Assembly (NCBI GenBank): GCA_905236935.1
Contig: CAJOQL010000100.1
Location: forward strand, 1-29,430
Reading direction: 5' to 3'
DNA length: 29,430 nucleotides
DNA from: an uncultured Bacilli bacterium
GTDB lineage: Bacteria > Bacillota_I > Bacilli_A > RF39 > UBA660
The notes under the pieces were generated by a model. That model saw only the letters and a program-made list of their open reading frames with translations, had not been told where the DNA came from and made no database searches. A program made the position numbers and the translations under genes. This document shows positions 23,477 to 29,430 of the stretch, piece after piece. Within the stretch, counting starts at the first letter, position 1. Every line of letters begins with the position of its first letter.

Positions 23477-24132
23477 CAAATATTTTATCTGGGGGAGTTA
23501 GTAGTGGAGCTATTATTATTTTGGCAATAGTTTCAGTAGTGTTAGGTTTGATTATTGCGTTAACTCATAAGGGAACAAGTAGATTTAATAAAAACTTTTT
23601 AACTACTATTAGTTTATTACCTTTATTAGTTATGAGTGTAATTATGGTGGTAAATGGTAATTTAGGTATGAGTGTAGCTGTTGCTGGAACTTTTGGACTT
23701 GTTAGGTTTAGATCTGTTCCAGGAACAAGTAAAGAGATTTTATCAGTATTTTTTGCTATGGCAGTAGGTTTAGCGTTAGGGGCTGGGTATATTGTTTTAG
23801 CTCCAGTTATTACAGTAATTGGATGTTTATTATTACTTATTTTAAATAAAATTAATTTATTTGATAAAGATAAAGGTGAAAAATATTTAAAAGTATTAGT
23901 GCCAGAAAATTTGGATTATACAGAGGTATTTGATGATGTATTAAAGAAATATACTAGTAAATATGATTTATTAGAAGTTAAAACGACAAATTTAGGTAGT
24001 ATGTTTGAATTAAAATATTTAATAAATATTAAAAATGATGTAAATGAAAAAGAATTTATTGATAATCTTAGAGTTAAAAATGGTAATTTAAAGATTAGTT
24101 TAACTACTGAGGTTTTAGATATAGAATTATAG
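23470..24132 (+). CDS. DUF4956 membrane protein
   Basis: 220 residues from the ATG at 23470; a GTG at 23464 is possible. There are three to four membrane segments in the first 140 residues, with the conserved segment GTFGLVRFRSVPGTSKEI between them, then a cytosolic tail of about 85 residues. DUF4956 proteins accompany VTC-domain proteins, probably as a channel or translocator for the polymer. Its start overlaps the VTC stop by 7 bp, so translation is coupled. Confidence 0.87.
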   Translation: MLTNILSGGVSSGAIIILAIVSVVLGLIIALTHKGTSRFNKNFLTTISLLPLLVMSVIMVVNGNLGMSVAVAGTFGLVRFRSVPGTSKEILSVFFAMAVGLALGAGYIVLAPVITVIGCLLLLILNKINLFDKDKGEKYLKVLVPENLDYTEVFDDVLKKYTSKYDLLEVKTTNLGSMFELKYLINIKNDVNEKEFIDNLRVKNGNLKISLTTEVLDIEL

Positions 24133-24142
24133 GAGGATTTTT

Positions 24143-25420
24143 ATGAATGATAAGAAAGATAAAATTGTTGTAATTGGTTTATTAGTTTTACTTTTAGGTG
24201 GTATAGGTGCATACTTTTTCTTTACTAATGGGTCTTTGAGTGGAAAAGTAAGTGGTAGTAGTATAAGTGCGAATGTTAAGTCACAAATTAGTGATACTAA
24301 TTGGGATAGTTATGATTCAAATGATATTACTTTAAATGATAAAAGTATTGAAATAACAAAAGAAGGTACTTATACATTAACAGGTGAAATTAAAGATGGA
24401 CTTATTTATATTAATACTGATGGTAATGTAAAACTTATTTTAAATGGAGTAAGTGTTACTAATAGTAAAGGGCCAGCTATATACGTAGAAAATGCTGAAA
24501 AAGTAGAGATTGAAACAGTTAAAGGAACTACTAATTATTTAGAAGATGGAAGTAGTTATTCTGGATATGATGAGGAAATTGAAGGAGTTATTTATAGTAA
24601 GGATGATTTAGTACTTTCTGGTAATGGATTACTTAAAATAATTGCTAATCTAGGGGACGCAATTGTTTCAAAGGATGATTTAAAGATAACTAGTGCTTCT
24701 TATAATATTCAAGCAGCTGATGATGCAATTAAGGGTAAAGATTCAGTTGAAATTACAGGTGGAACATTTACTATTGATGCTAAAGGTGATGGTATTAAAT
24801 CTACAAATGATACTGATTCATCTAAAGGTTTTATTCTAATTAGTGGAGGAACATATAATATTAGTGCAAATGACGCAATAGATGCTGAGACAAATATTAA
24901 TATTACAGGAGGTACATTTACAATAAATGCTCTTGAAGATGGTATTCATGCTAATGGATTATTACAAATTGATGGTGGAACAATTAATGTTACTGGTGGT
25001 GAAGGATTAGAGGCTACTTATGTTAAGATTAATGATGGTACAATTAATATTAGTGCTACTGATGATGGAATAAATGCGGCTAATAAATCAAGTGCTTATA
25101 GTATTGCAGTTGAGATTAATGGAGGAAATATTACTATTAAAATGGGACAAGGAGATACTGATGGAATAGATTCAAATGGTAACCTTTATATAAATGGAGG
25201 AACTATAAATATAACTGGCCAATCACCATTTGATTATGATGGTGAGGCTAAGTATACTGGTGGAACTATGATAGTTAATGGTGAGAAAACAACAAGTATT
25301 AGTAATCAATTTGGTGGTGCTGGTGGCATGCATGGCGGCCAAATGCAAGGTGGAAAAATGAATGTTCCTAATGGTAATGAGCAAAGAGGTAATGGAAATA
25401 TGAGAGGTGGTAGAAGATAG
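24143..25420 (+). CDS. Surface beta-helix carbohydrate-binding protein (Cthe_2159 type)
   Basis: 425 residues. A membrane anchor (about 7-28) precedes a right-handed beta-helix built from rungs such as VEITGGTFTIDAKGDGIKST, NINITGGTFTINALEDGIHA and LQIDGGTINVTGG. This is the Cthe_2159 carbohydrate-binding family, whose Clostridium thermocellum member binds polygalacturonate. The C-terminus is a Gly/Met/Gln-rich tail (GGMHGGQMQGGKM). It follows DUF4956 by 10 bp with RBS AGGAGG. With the VTC and DUF4956 proteins it would form an export and display unit at the cell surface; the CotH kinase often found with these is absent here. Confidence 0.88.
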   Translation: MNDKKDKIVVIGLLVLLLGGIGAYFFFTNGSLSGKVSGSSISANVKSQISDTNWDSYDSNDITLNDKSIEITKEGTYTLTGEIKDGLIYINTDGNVKLILNGVSVTNSKGPAIYVENAEKVEIETVKGTTNYLEDGSSYSGYDEEIEGVIYSKDDLVLSGNGLLKIIANLGDAIVSKDDLKITSASYNIQAADDAIKGKDSVEITGGTFTIDAKGDGIKSTNDTDSSKGFILISGGTYNISANDAIDAETNINITGGTFTINALEDGIHANGLLQIDGGTINVTGGEGLEATYVKINDGTINISATDDGINAANKSSAYSIAVEINGGNITIKMGQGDTDGIDSNGNLYINGGTINITGQSPFDYDGEAKYTGGTMIVNGEKTTSISNQFGGAGGMHGGQMQGGKMNVPNGNEQRGNGNMRGGRR

Positions 25421-25424
25421 TATT

Positions 25425-25444
25425 AAGTGGTTAAGCCACTTTTT
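25425..25444 (+). terminator. Terminator of the VTC operon
   Basis: AAGTGG (25425-25430) / CCACTT (25436-25441), 5-nt loop, T-run to 25444. Confidence 0.78.
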
Positions 25445-25547
25445 GTTTCTAAGAATCTATTCATCTTAGTTTTAAATGAAAAATAAATATAAGTAATTGA
25501 TAAAACTTTTAATTTGTGTTAAAAGTAATTAAGGGAGTGGTTTTATT

Positions 25548-26138
25548 ATGAATAAGGTATTAAATAGAAGTTGGTTTGATTTTGATGTTAAAGAAGAAAA
25601 TAGAGGAGTAATTATTATTTCTATTCTTGCGTTAATTATACCTTTATTTTTAGGTAAATTGTTGTCTTTAATTTTTGGTGAAGAAAGTTTAATTACTAGT
25701 AATTCTGAGGTTATAATTGGTACTATTGTTAATAGTTTGCTTATAGTTAGTGCGTTAAATTTTAAAGGAATTAAAAAGATAATTGGTGTAATTATTATGC
25801 CAAGTATTGCATTAATTTTAAGTTGGTTATTATTTGAACAAAATAGTGAAGAAATAATTTGGATGGCTCCTGGTATTTGTTTAGGTAACTTTGCCCTTGT
25901 TTATACTTTTAAAAAGATAATGGTTGAAATGAAGCAAAATTATTTTTTAACAGGTCTTATTGGAGTTATTTTAAAAACGTTAATAATTTTTGGAATATTT
26001 AGTTTACTTAATGCATTTAATATCTTTCCTAATGATGGATTAGATACTATAAAATATACAATGGGAACAATGCAAGCATTTACAGGAATATTAGGGGTAC
26101 TACTTGGATATTTGATTTATACTTCTTATAGATATTAG
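25548..26138 (+). CDS. Membrane protein, 196 residues, unknown
   Basis: Five to six hydrophobic segments (about 21-42, 55-70, 75-95, 100-118, 132-155 and 172-192) after a short polar start, MNKVLNRSWFDFDVKEENRG. AAGGGAG precedes the ATG. I recognise no family; a transport or small-molecule sensing role is possible but not shown. A possible promoter TTGATA (25497) with a weak -10 lies upstream. The next gene starts 19 bp downstream. Confidence 0.7.
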   Translation: MNKVLNRSWFDFDVKEENRGVIIISILALIIPLFLGKLLSLIFGEESLITSNSEVIIGTIVNSLLIVSALNFKGIKKIIGVIIMPSIALILSWLLFEQNSEEIIWMAPGICLGNFALVYTFKKIMVEMKQNYFLTGLIGVILKTLIIFGIFSLLNAFNIFPNDGLDTIKYTMGTMQAFTGILGVLLGYLIYTSYRY

Positions 26139-26157
26139 TATCAATTTTAGAGTGAAT

Positions 26158-26508
26158 ATGGTATTTATTTGGTATCCTAAATGTAGTACTTGTAAAAATG
26201 CTAAAAAGTATCTTGATGAAAATGGTATTAGTTATGAATTAAGAGATATAAAATTAGATGTACCTTCAATAGAAGAATTAGATAACTATATTAAGAAGTA
26301 TAATGTTTCTGTTAATAAACTATTTAATACTAGTGGTTTAGTTTATCGTGATTTAGATTTAAAAAATAAATTAAAAGATATGACTTATGAAGAAAAAATA
26401 AGTCTTTTAAGTACCAATGGTATGCTTATTAAAAGACCTTTATTAATTATGGATGATAAGATGTTTATTGGTTTTAAAATAAAAGATTGGGATAATTACT
26501 TTAATTAG
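26158..26508 (+). CDS. ArsC/Spx-family thioredoxin-fold protein
   Basis: 116 residues. It begins MVFIWYPKCSTCKNAKKYL; the CSTC pair (C9, C12) is the CxxC redox site of the ArsC/Spx fold, and KRPLLI near 95 carries the conserved Arg-Pro. It could be an arsenate-reductase-like oxidoreductase or an Spx-like RNA polymerase partner. Spx usually has about 130 residues and extra conserved C-terminal parts, so the broader ArsC family is safer. The ATG at 26158 has GAG 5 nt upstream; a GTG at 26152 lies in that RBS. Confidence 0.82.
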   Translation: MVFIWYPKCSTCKNAKKYLDENGISYELRDIKLDVPSIEELDNYIKKYNVSVNKLFNTSGLVYRDLDLKNKLKDMTYEEKISLLSTNGMLIKRPLLIMDDKMFIGFKIKDWDNYFN

Positions 26509-26518
26509 TAATTTTTTT
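26494..26518 (+). terminator. Terminator after the ArsC-like gene
   Basis: AATTACT (26494-26500) / AGTAATT (26507-26513), loop TTAATT, then seven T. The 23 bases 26496-26518 recur exactly at 27443-27465. Confidence 0.8.
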
Positions 26519-26519
26519 C

Positions 26520-26547
26520 TTGCAAAAAAATTTTAAAATGATATACT
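26520..26547 (+). promoter_or_regulatory. Promoter of the YitT-family gene
   Basis: TTGCAA (26520-26525), 16-nt spacer ending TGA, TATACT (26542-26547). The start would lie near 26554, leaving almost no leader before the ATG at 26558. Confidence 0.7.
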
Positions 26548-26557
26548 TTCCTAGGTG

Positions 26558-27439
26558 ATGAAATTGAAAAAGTTATTTAAGTGGAATTATAATGAGTTTA
26601 TTATTGCAACTTTTGGTTTATTTTTATATTGTTTATCTATTAAGTTTTTTATAATTCCAAATAATTTATATAATGGTGGAATTATGGGATTATCTCAAAT
26701 CCTTAGAACAATTATTTTAGAACTTACAAATTTAGATATTAATGTTGATATTGCAACAATAATCTATTATTTAATAAATATTCCATTATTCTTTTTAGCT
26801 TATAAGAAAATGGGGAAAAATTTTTTTAATAGAACTATTTATTGTGTTACGATAAGTACGATATTTTTATTTGTTATTCCTGATATTGGAGAACCTTTAA
26901 CGGATAATTTACTTACTAATATTTTAATTGGTGGTTGTTTATGTGGTTTTGGTAGTGGATTATCATTTTCTGTTGGGGCATCAACTGGAGGAACTGATAT
27001 TATTGGTTTAGTTCTTACTAAGAAGCATAAAAGAATTACTGTAGGAAGTTTTGGATTAACTTTTAATGTTTTTTTATATTCAGTTAGTGCTTTAGTTGGT
27101 GGAATTGAAACTATGATATATTCAGTACTATATTCAATATTTGATAGTATGGTATTAGATAGTATGCATGATAGAAATATATGTTCAATTAATATTATTT
27201 TTAGTAAAGGGGAACCAAAAGAAATTATTCAATATATAAAAAATGAACTTGATAGGGATGCTACTTATTGGAAAGCTGTAGGGGCTTATGATGATACAAC
27301 AACATATATTACTTATTCAGTTTTATCTAAATATGAAAAAAGTAGATTAGAGCATTTCATTAAAGAAAATAATTTGGATACATTTGTGGTAAGTCAAAAT
27401 AGAGTTGGAGTTCTTGGAAACTTTGAAAAGAAATTATAA
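26558..27439 (+). CDS. YitT-family membrane protein (DUF161 + DUF2179)
   Basis: 293 residues. Five to six membrane segments in 1-210 include the family motifs FIIPNNLYNGGIMGLSQIL and GASTGGTDIIGLVL; the C-terminal DUF2179 domain (about 215-293) contains DRDATYWKAVGAYDDT. The function of YitT proteins is unclear; a transport role is suspected. Start choice: the ATG at 26558 sits inside AGGTGATG, so the RBS is too close; a TTG at 26564 has better spacing and would remove two residues. Confidence 0.88.
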   Translation: MKLKKLFKWNYNEFIIATFGLFLYCLSIKFFIIPNNLYNGGIMGLSQILRTIILELTNLDINVDIATIIYYLINIPLFFLAYKKMGKNFFNRTIYCVTISTIFLFVIPDIGEPLTDNLLTNILIGGCLCGFGSGLSFSVGASTGGTDIIGLVLTKKHKRITVGSFGLTFNVFLYSVSALVGGIETMIYSVLYSIFDSMVLDSMHDRNICSINIIFSKGEPKEIIQYIKNELDRDATYWKAVGAYDDTTTYITYSVLSKYEKSRLEHFIKENNLDTFVVSQNRVGVLGNFEKKL

Positions 27440-27465
27440 AAGTTACTTTAATTAGTAATTTTTTT
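27439..27465 (+). terminator. Terminator after the YitT-family gene
   Basis: AAAGTTACT (27439-27447) / AGTAATTTT (27454-27462) with one G-T pair and a T-run. Its core is identical to the terminator at 26494-26518. Confidence 0.78.
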
Positions 27466-27494
27466 ATTTTGGGGAATAATAATGAGTGATGAGT

Positions 27495-28835
27495 ATGAAA
27501 AATATTAGTATATGGAAAGATGGAAAAATAAAAAAGGAATATCCTAAATTAAGTAAAAATTTAAAAGTAGATGTTTTAATTATTGGTGGTGGAATTACAG
27601 GAATAAGTACTTTTTATCATTTAAAGGATAGTGGCTTAAAGACTGTTTTAGTTGAACAAAATAAAATAGGCTATGGTATAACTGGAAATAGTACAGGTAA
27701 ACTATCTTATTTACAAAATGATTTAATTGATAAAATAAGAAATAGTGTAGGCGATGAAAAGGCTTCTTTATATTTAAAATCACAAATAGAAGGAATTAAT
27801 AGAATTATTCAAACTATAAAAAAAGAAAAAATTAGATGTGATTTAGAAGAAGCTTGTAGTACGCTTTTTACTAATAATAATGAGGAAATTAACATGATAA
27901 AATCACTTGAAGATTTTTTAAGAAAAAATGGGGTAAATGTTGGAAGTGCAAATAATGATATAGTACAAAGTAAATATATGATTAAAAGTAGTGGCACTTA
28001 CATTTTTCATCCAATTAAATTTTTGTATGGACTTATAAAAGAAAATGATGAAGTTTATGAAAATTCAAGGATTATTAAGATAGAAAAAAGTGAAAATTAT
28101 TATAATTGTTATACGGATAGTAAGGTTATTAAATGTAAGTATGTTGTTATAGCCTCTCATTATCCTTATTTTATATTTCCTTATATGTTTCCTTTAAAGT
28201 GTTTTTTAGAAAAGTCTTATTTAAGTGCAAGTAAAGGAAATTATGATAAATTATCCTTAATAAGTTATAGTAACCCTTTTATATCAATTAGAACTTATAA
28301 GAATAAATTAATATATTTAAGTAATAGCCATGATATTAGTATAGATATAAATGATCAAAAAAACTTTAAAGAATTAATTAAAAAGGTAAGTGATATGCAT
28401 TTAACAATAGATTATTTATGGAGTAATATTGATATTATGTCTGGTGATGGAATGCCTTTTATTGGAGAGATAAATAGTAATTTGTTAATAGGGACTGGTT
28501 ATAATACATGGGGACTTGCAAATGGATTTTTAGCTGGTAAAATTCTTTCGGATATTATTTTGAAAAAGGATAATGAATATATTAGTTTGTTTAACCCTAA
28601 AAGAAAAGTTAAAGGCTTTTTATCGAATGTTAAAAGTAATGTTAGAGGATATGTTAATGGATTTTTAAATAGTACTAATAAATGTCAGTTATGTCCACAT
28701 GCTTATGGAAAATTAGTTTATAATGAGGTAGAGGATACTTGGGATTGTCCTTGTCATGGATCAAGATTTGATGGTGTGGGAAAACTTTTAAGTGGGCCTG
28801 CTAATAAAGATATAAGTGCAATTAAAAAGAATTAG
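27495..28835 (+). CDS. FAD-dependent oxidoreductase with C-terminal Rieske domain (YhfW type)
   Basis: 446 residues from the ATG at 27495. Residues 25-360 are a DAO-type flavoprotein: the dinucleotide fold VDVLIIGGGITGIS (GGGITG 31-36), NSTGKLSY, and GTGYNTWGLANGFLAG near the end. Residues 380-446 are a Rieske [2Fe-2S] domain with C400, H402, C418 and H421 (CPH ... CPCH), all ligands present. The fusion matches B. subtilis YhfW; the substrate is unknown and a respiratory or redox-repair role is possible. Earlier starts (GTG 27486, ATG 27489) lie too close to the RBS. The iron-sulphur centre fits an anaerobe or facultative anaerobe. Confidence 0.9.
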   Translation: MKNISIWKDGKIKKEYPKLSKNLKVDVLIIGGGITGISTFYHLKDSGLKTVLVEQNKIGYGITGNSTGKLSYLQNDLIDKIRNSVGDEKASLYLKSQIEGINRIIQTIKKEKIRCDLEEACSTLFTNNNEEINMIKSLEDFLRKNGVNVGSANNDIVQSKYMIKSSGTYIFHPIKFLYGLIKENDEVYENSRIIKIEKSENYYNCYTDSKVIKCKYVVIASHYPYFIFPYMFPLKCFLEKSYLSASKGNYDKLSLISYSNPFISIRTYKNKLIYLSNSHDISIDINDQKNFKELIKKVSDMHLTIDYLWSNIDIMSGDGMPFIGEINSNLLIGTGYNTWGLANGFLAGKILSDIILKKDNEYISLFNPKRKVKGFLSNVKSNVRGYVNGFLNSTNKCQLCPHAYGKLVYNEVEDTWDCPCHGSRFDGVGKLLSGPANKDISAIKKN

Positions 28836-28853
28836 CCAAAACTAATTCTTTTT
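28824..28853. terminator. Bidirectional terminator after the FAD-Rieske gene
   Basis: A 12-bp stem AAAAAGAATTAG (28824-28835) / CTAATTCTTTTT (28842-28853), T-rich on both strands. It also closes the minus-strand peptide gene at 28882-28938. Confidence 0.85.
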
Positions 28854-28881
28854 GGTAGGGGGTTATGATAAGCTATATTCT

Positions 28882-28938
28882 TTAAATAAATAAAGATAAT
28901 GCTCTAATAATTAATTTTAAAACTTTTAAATAAATCAT
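28882..28938 (-). CDS. 18-residue hydrophobic, basic peptide
   Basis: The minus-strand ATG at 28938 stands 7 nt behind a perfect AAAGGAGGA and ends at TAA 28882. The product MIYLKVLKLIIRALSLFI has three basic residues spaced in a hydrophobic, amphipathic-looking helix. It is too short for confident homology. An RBS this strong before a short open frame, a structured leader and a closing terminator make chance unlikely. Type I toxin, phenol-soluble-modulin-like peptide or leader peptide are all possible. No clear promoter was found (TAATAT at 29004-28999 without a -35). Confidence 0.5.
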   Translation of the reverse strand: MIYLKVLKLIIRALSLFI

Positions 28939-28943
28939 TTTAT

Positions 28944-28992
28944 CCTCCTTTCATTTTTATTAGCACAGTGCTAGAGGTTTTTTTGCCCTCTA
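28944..28992 (-). promoter_or_regulatory. Switch-like leader of the 18-residue peptide
   Basis: On the minus strand TAGAGG (28992-28987) can pair with CCTCTA (28977-28972). The CCTC of the second segment can instead pair with the GAGG of the RBS (28947-28944), enclosing a hairpin TAGCAC-T-GTGCTA (28973-28961). The two folds exclude each other and would open or close the RBS. Confidence 0.5.
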
Positions 28993-29141
28993 CTATTTAT
29001 ATTACCGGTTAAAACTCTATTTCCTTTTTTATTTTTGCATTTTGTTTATAACTTTTGTATTTTGTGGAAAACTAGGTAAAAATCTCAAATTTTTATGAAC
29101 TAATAATTTAAAAGTGAAAATATATTTTTTTGCAAAATAAT

Positions 29142-29162
29142 AACTAGGTAAAAAACCTAGTT
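29142..29162 (-). terminator. Terminator of the Rpn-type gene
   Basis: AACTAGGT (29162-29155) / ACCTAGTT (29149-29142) on the minus strand, followed by a T-rich stretch. A near copy of its left part (AACTAGGTAAAAA) also stands about 70 bp away, near 29069. Bases 29010-29140 show nothing else. Confidence 0.75.
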
Positions 29163-29430
29163 AGTTAACTAATTTATCTAATTCATCTATAGATAGTCCA
29201 GTAGATTCCGATATAGTTTCTAAATCTATATTTTTTCTTAAAAGATTTTTAGCAATTTCAATAGATTTTTTTGCTTCACCTTGCTCGATACCTTGTTCAA
29301 TTCCTTGTTCAATACCTTGTTTAATGCCTTGTTTAATGCCTTGTTTAATGCCTTGCTCAATTCCTTTTTTAGTATAATATGCCTCTTTATCCATTTCAAC
29401 TTGCTTTCTTAAATTTTCTAATTCTTGTTC
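29161..29430 (-). CDS. C-terminal end of an Rpn / PD-(D/E)XK transposase-family protein (runs off the window)
   Basis: The frame is open to base 29430, so this is a gene end; the apparent ATG at 29394 is internal. The visible 89 residues begin EQELENLRKQVEMDKEAYYT, then a repeat of GI(K/E)Q units, then KKSIEIAKNLLRKNIDLETI and a helical end (TGLSIDELDKLV). Tails with EQGIKQG repeats are typical of Rpn-type (recombination-promoting nuclease) proteins of the PD-(D/E)XK transposase family. The nuclease domain is outside the window, so activity cannot be judged. Confidence 0.75.
   Translation of the reverse strand, partial: EQELENLRKQVEMDKEAYYTKKGIEQGIKQGIKQGIKQGIEQGIEQGIEQGEAKKSIEIAKNLLRKNIDLETISESTGLSIDELDKLVN
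29281..29364. repeat. Seven tandem 12-nt repeats
   Basis: Seven 12-base units on the pattern TTG(T/C)T(C/T)(A/G)AT(A/T/G)CC, each encoding four residues (Gly-Ile-Lys/Glu-Gln) on the minus strand. Three central units are identical, a sign of recent slippage. Length changes keep the frame. Confidence 0.9.

Noticed and set aside
27482..27508. Eight-codon frame behind GGGG just before the FAD-Rieske gene
   Set aside because: Too short to support as a gene; at most it couples translation to the overlapping start.
27595..27997. Two 62-codon minus-strand frames
   Set aside because: Shadows of the FAD-Rieske gene without start signals.
29281..29364. Regular repeats considered as a CRISPR array
   Set aside because: Units are 12 nt with no spacers and are translated in frame.

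Overview
The window looks like a chromosomal segment of a very AT-rich, Gram-positive-type bacterium. TGA is a normal stop codon (spo0A and the VanY-like gene end in TGA), which argues against Mycoplasma code 4. A complete spo0A with flanking 0A-box-like sites, a T-box leader, extended -10 promoters and strong AAGGAGG ribosome binding sites all point to low-GC Firmicutes. An uncultivated gut Bacilli or Clostridia lineage is likely, but the exact lineage cannot be read from the sequence.

Layout. (1) 1-1600, minus strand: a tyrosine-type T-box leader with its own near-perfect promoter, followed by a RhuM-Fic/Doc fusion gene and then the 5' part of tyrS. (2) 1780-5640, plus: an adenylate-forming acyl ligase, then a membrane histidine-kinase-like protein that lacks the phospho-accepting His. 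(3) 5670-6925: a structured RNA of about 240 nt (6S-like outline), then spo0A behind 0A boxes. (4) 6930-11480: a ClpC-like protein whose second ATPase domain has lost its nucleotide-binding motifs, an unannotated 47-residue ORF, cysS, a YugP-type membrane metalloprotease and a VanY-type peptidase, read as one operon. (5) 11660-12035: a compact locus of two convergent strong promoters, one RNA per strand, a shared terminator hairpin and a 32-residue hydrophobic peptide. It has the layout of a type I toxin-antitoxin module. (6) 12060-14034, minus: uvrB.

(7) 14156-22665, mostly envelope genes: a GT-C-like membrane protein, a polysaccharide deacetylase with Ig-like repeats, a cytosolic protein with a duplicated HExxH zinc-protease-like domain, a GT2-GtrA fusion, a phosphodiester glycosidase, a small membrane protein and a transglutaminase-like protein. 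(8) 22784-25444: a VTC-domain / DUF4956 / Cthe_2159-type beta-helix operon. (9) 25548-28853: a membrane protein, an ArsC/Spx-like protein, a YitT-family protein and an FAD-Rieske oxidoreductase. (10) 28880-29430, minus: an 18-residue hydrophobic peptide with a perfect ribosome binding site behind a switch-like leader, then the 3' end of an Rpn/PD-(D/E)XK-type gene carrying a 12-nt tandem repeat.

The observations most worth following are the type I TA-like locus at 11.66-12.03 kb, the very short T-box that now drives a RhuM-Doc gene ahead of tyrS, the ClpC with a pseudo-ATPase second ring, the His-less kinase beside spo0A, the structured RNA at 5.68-5.92 kb and the 18-residue peptide at 28.9 kb. 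No tRNA, rRNA, CRISPR array, insertion sequence or replication origin was seen.
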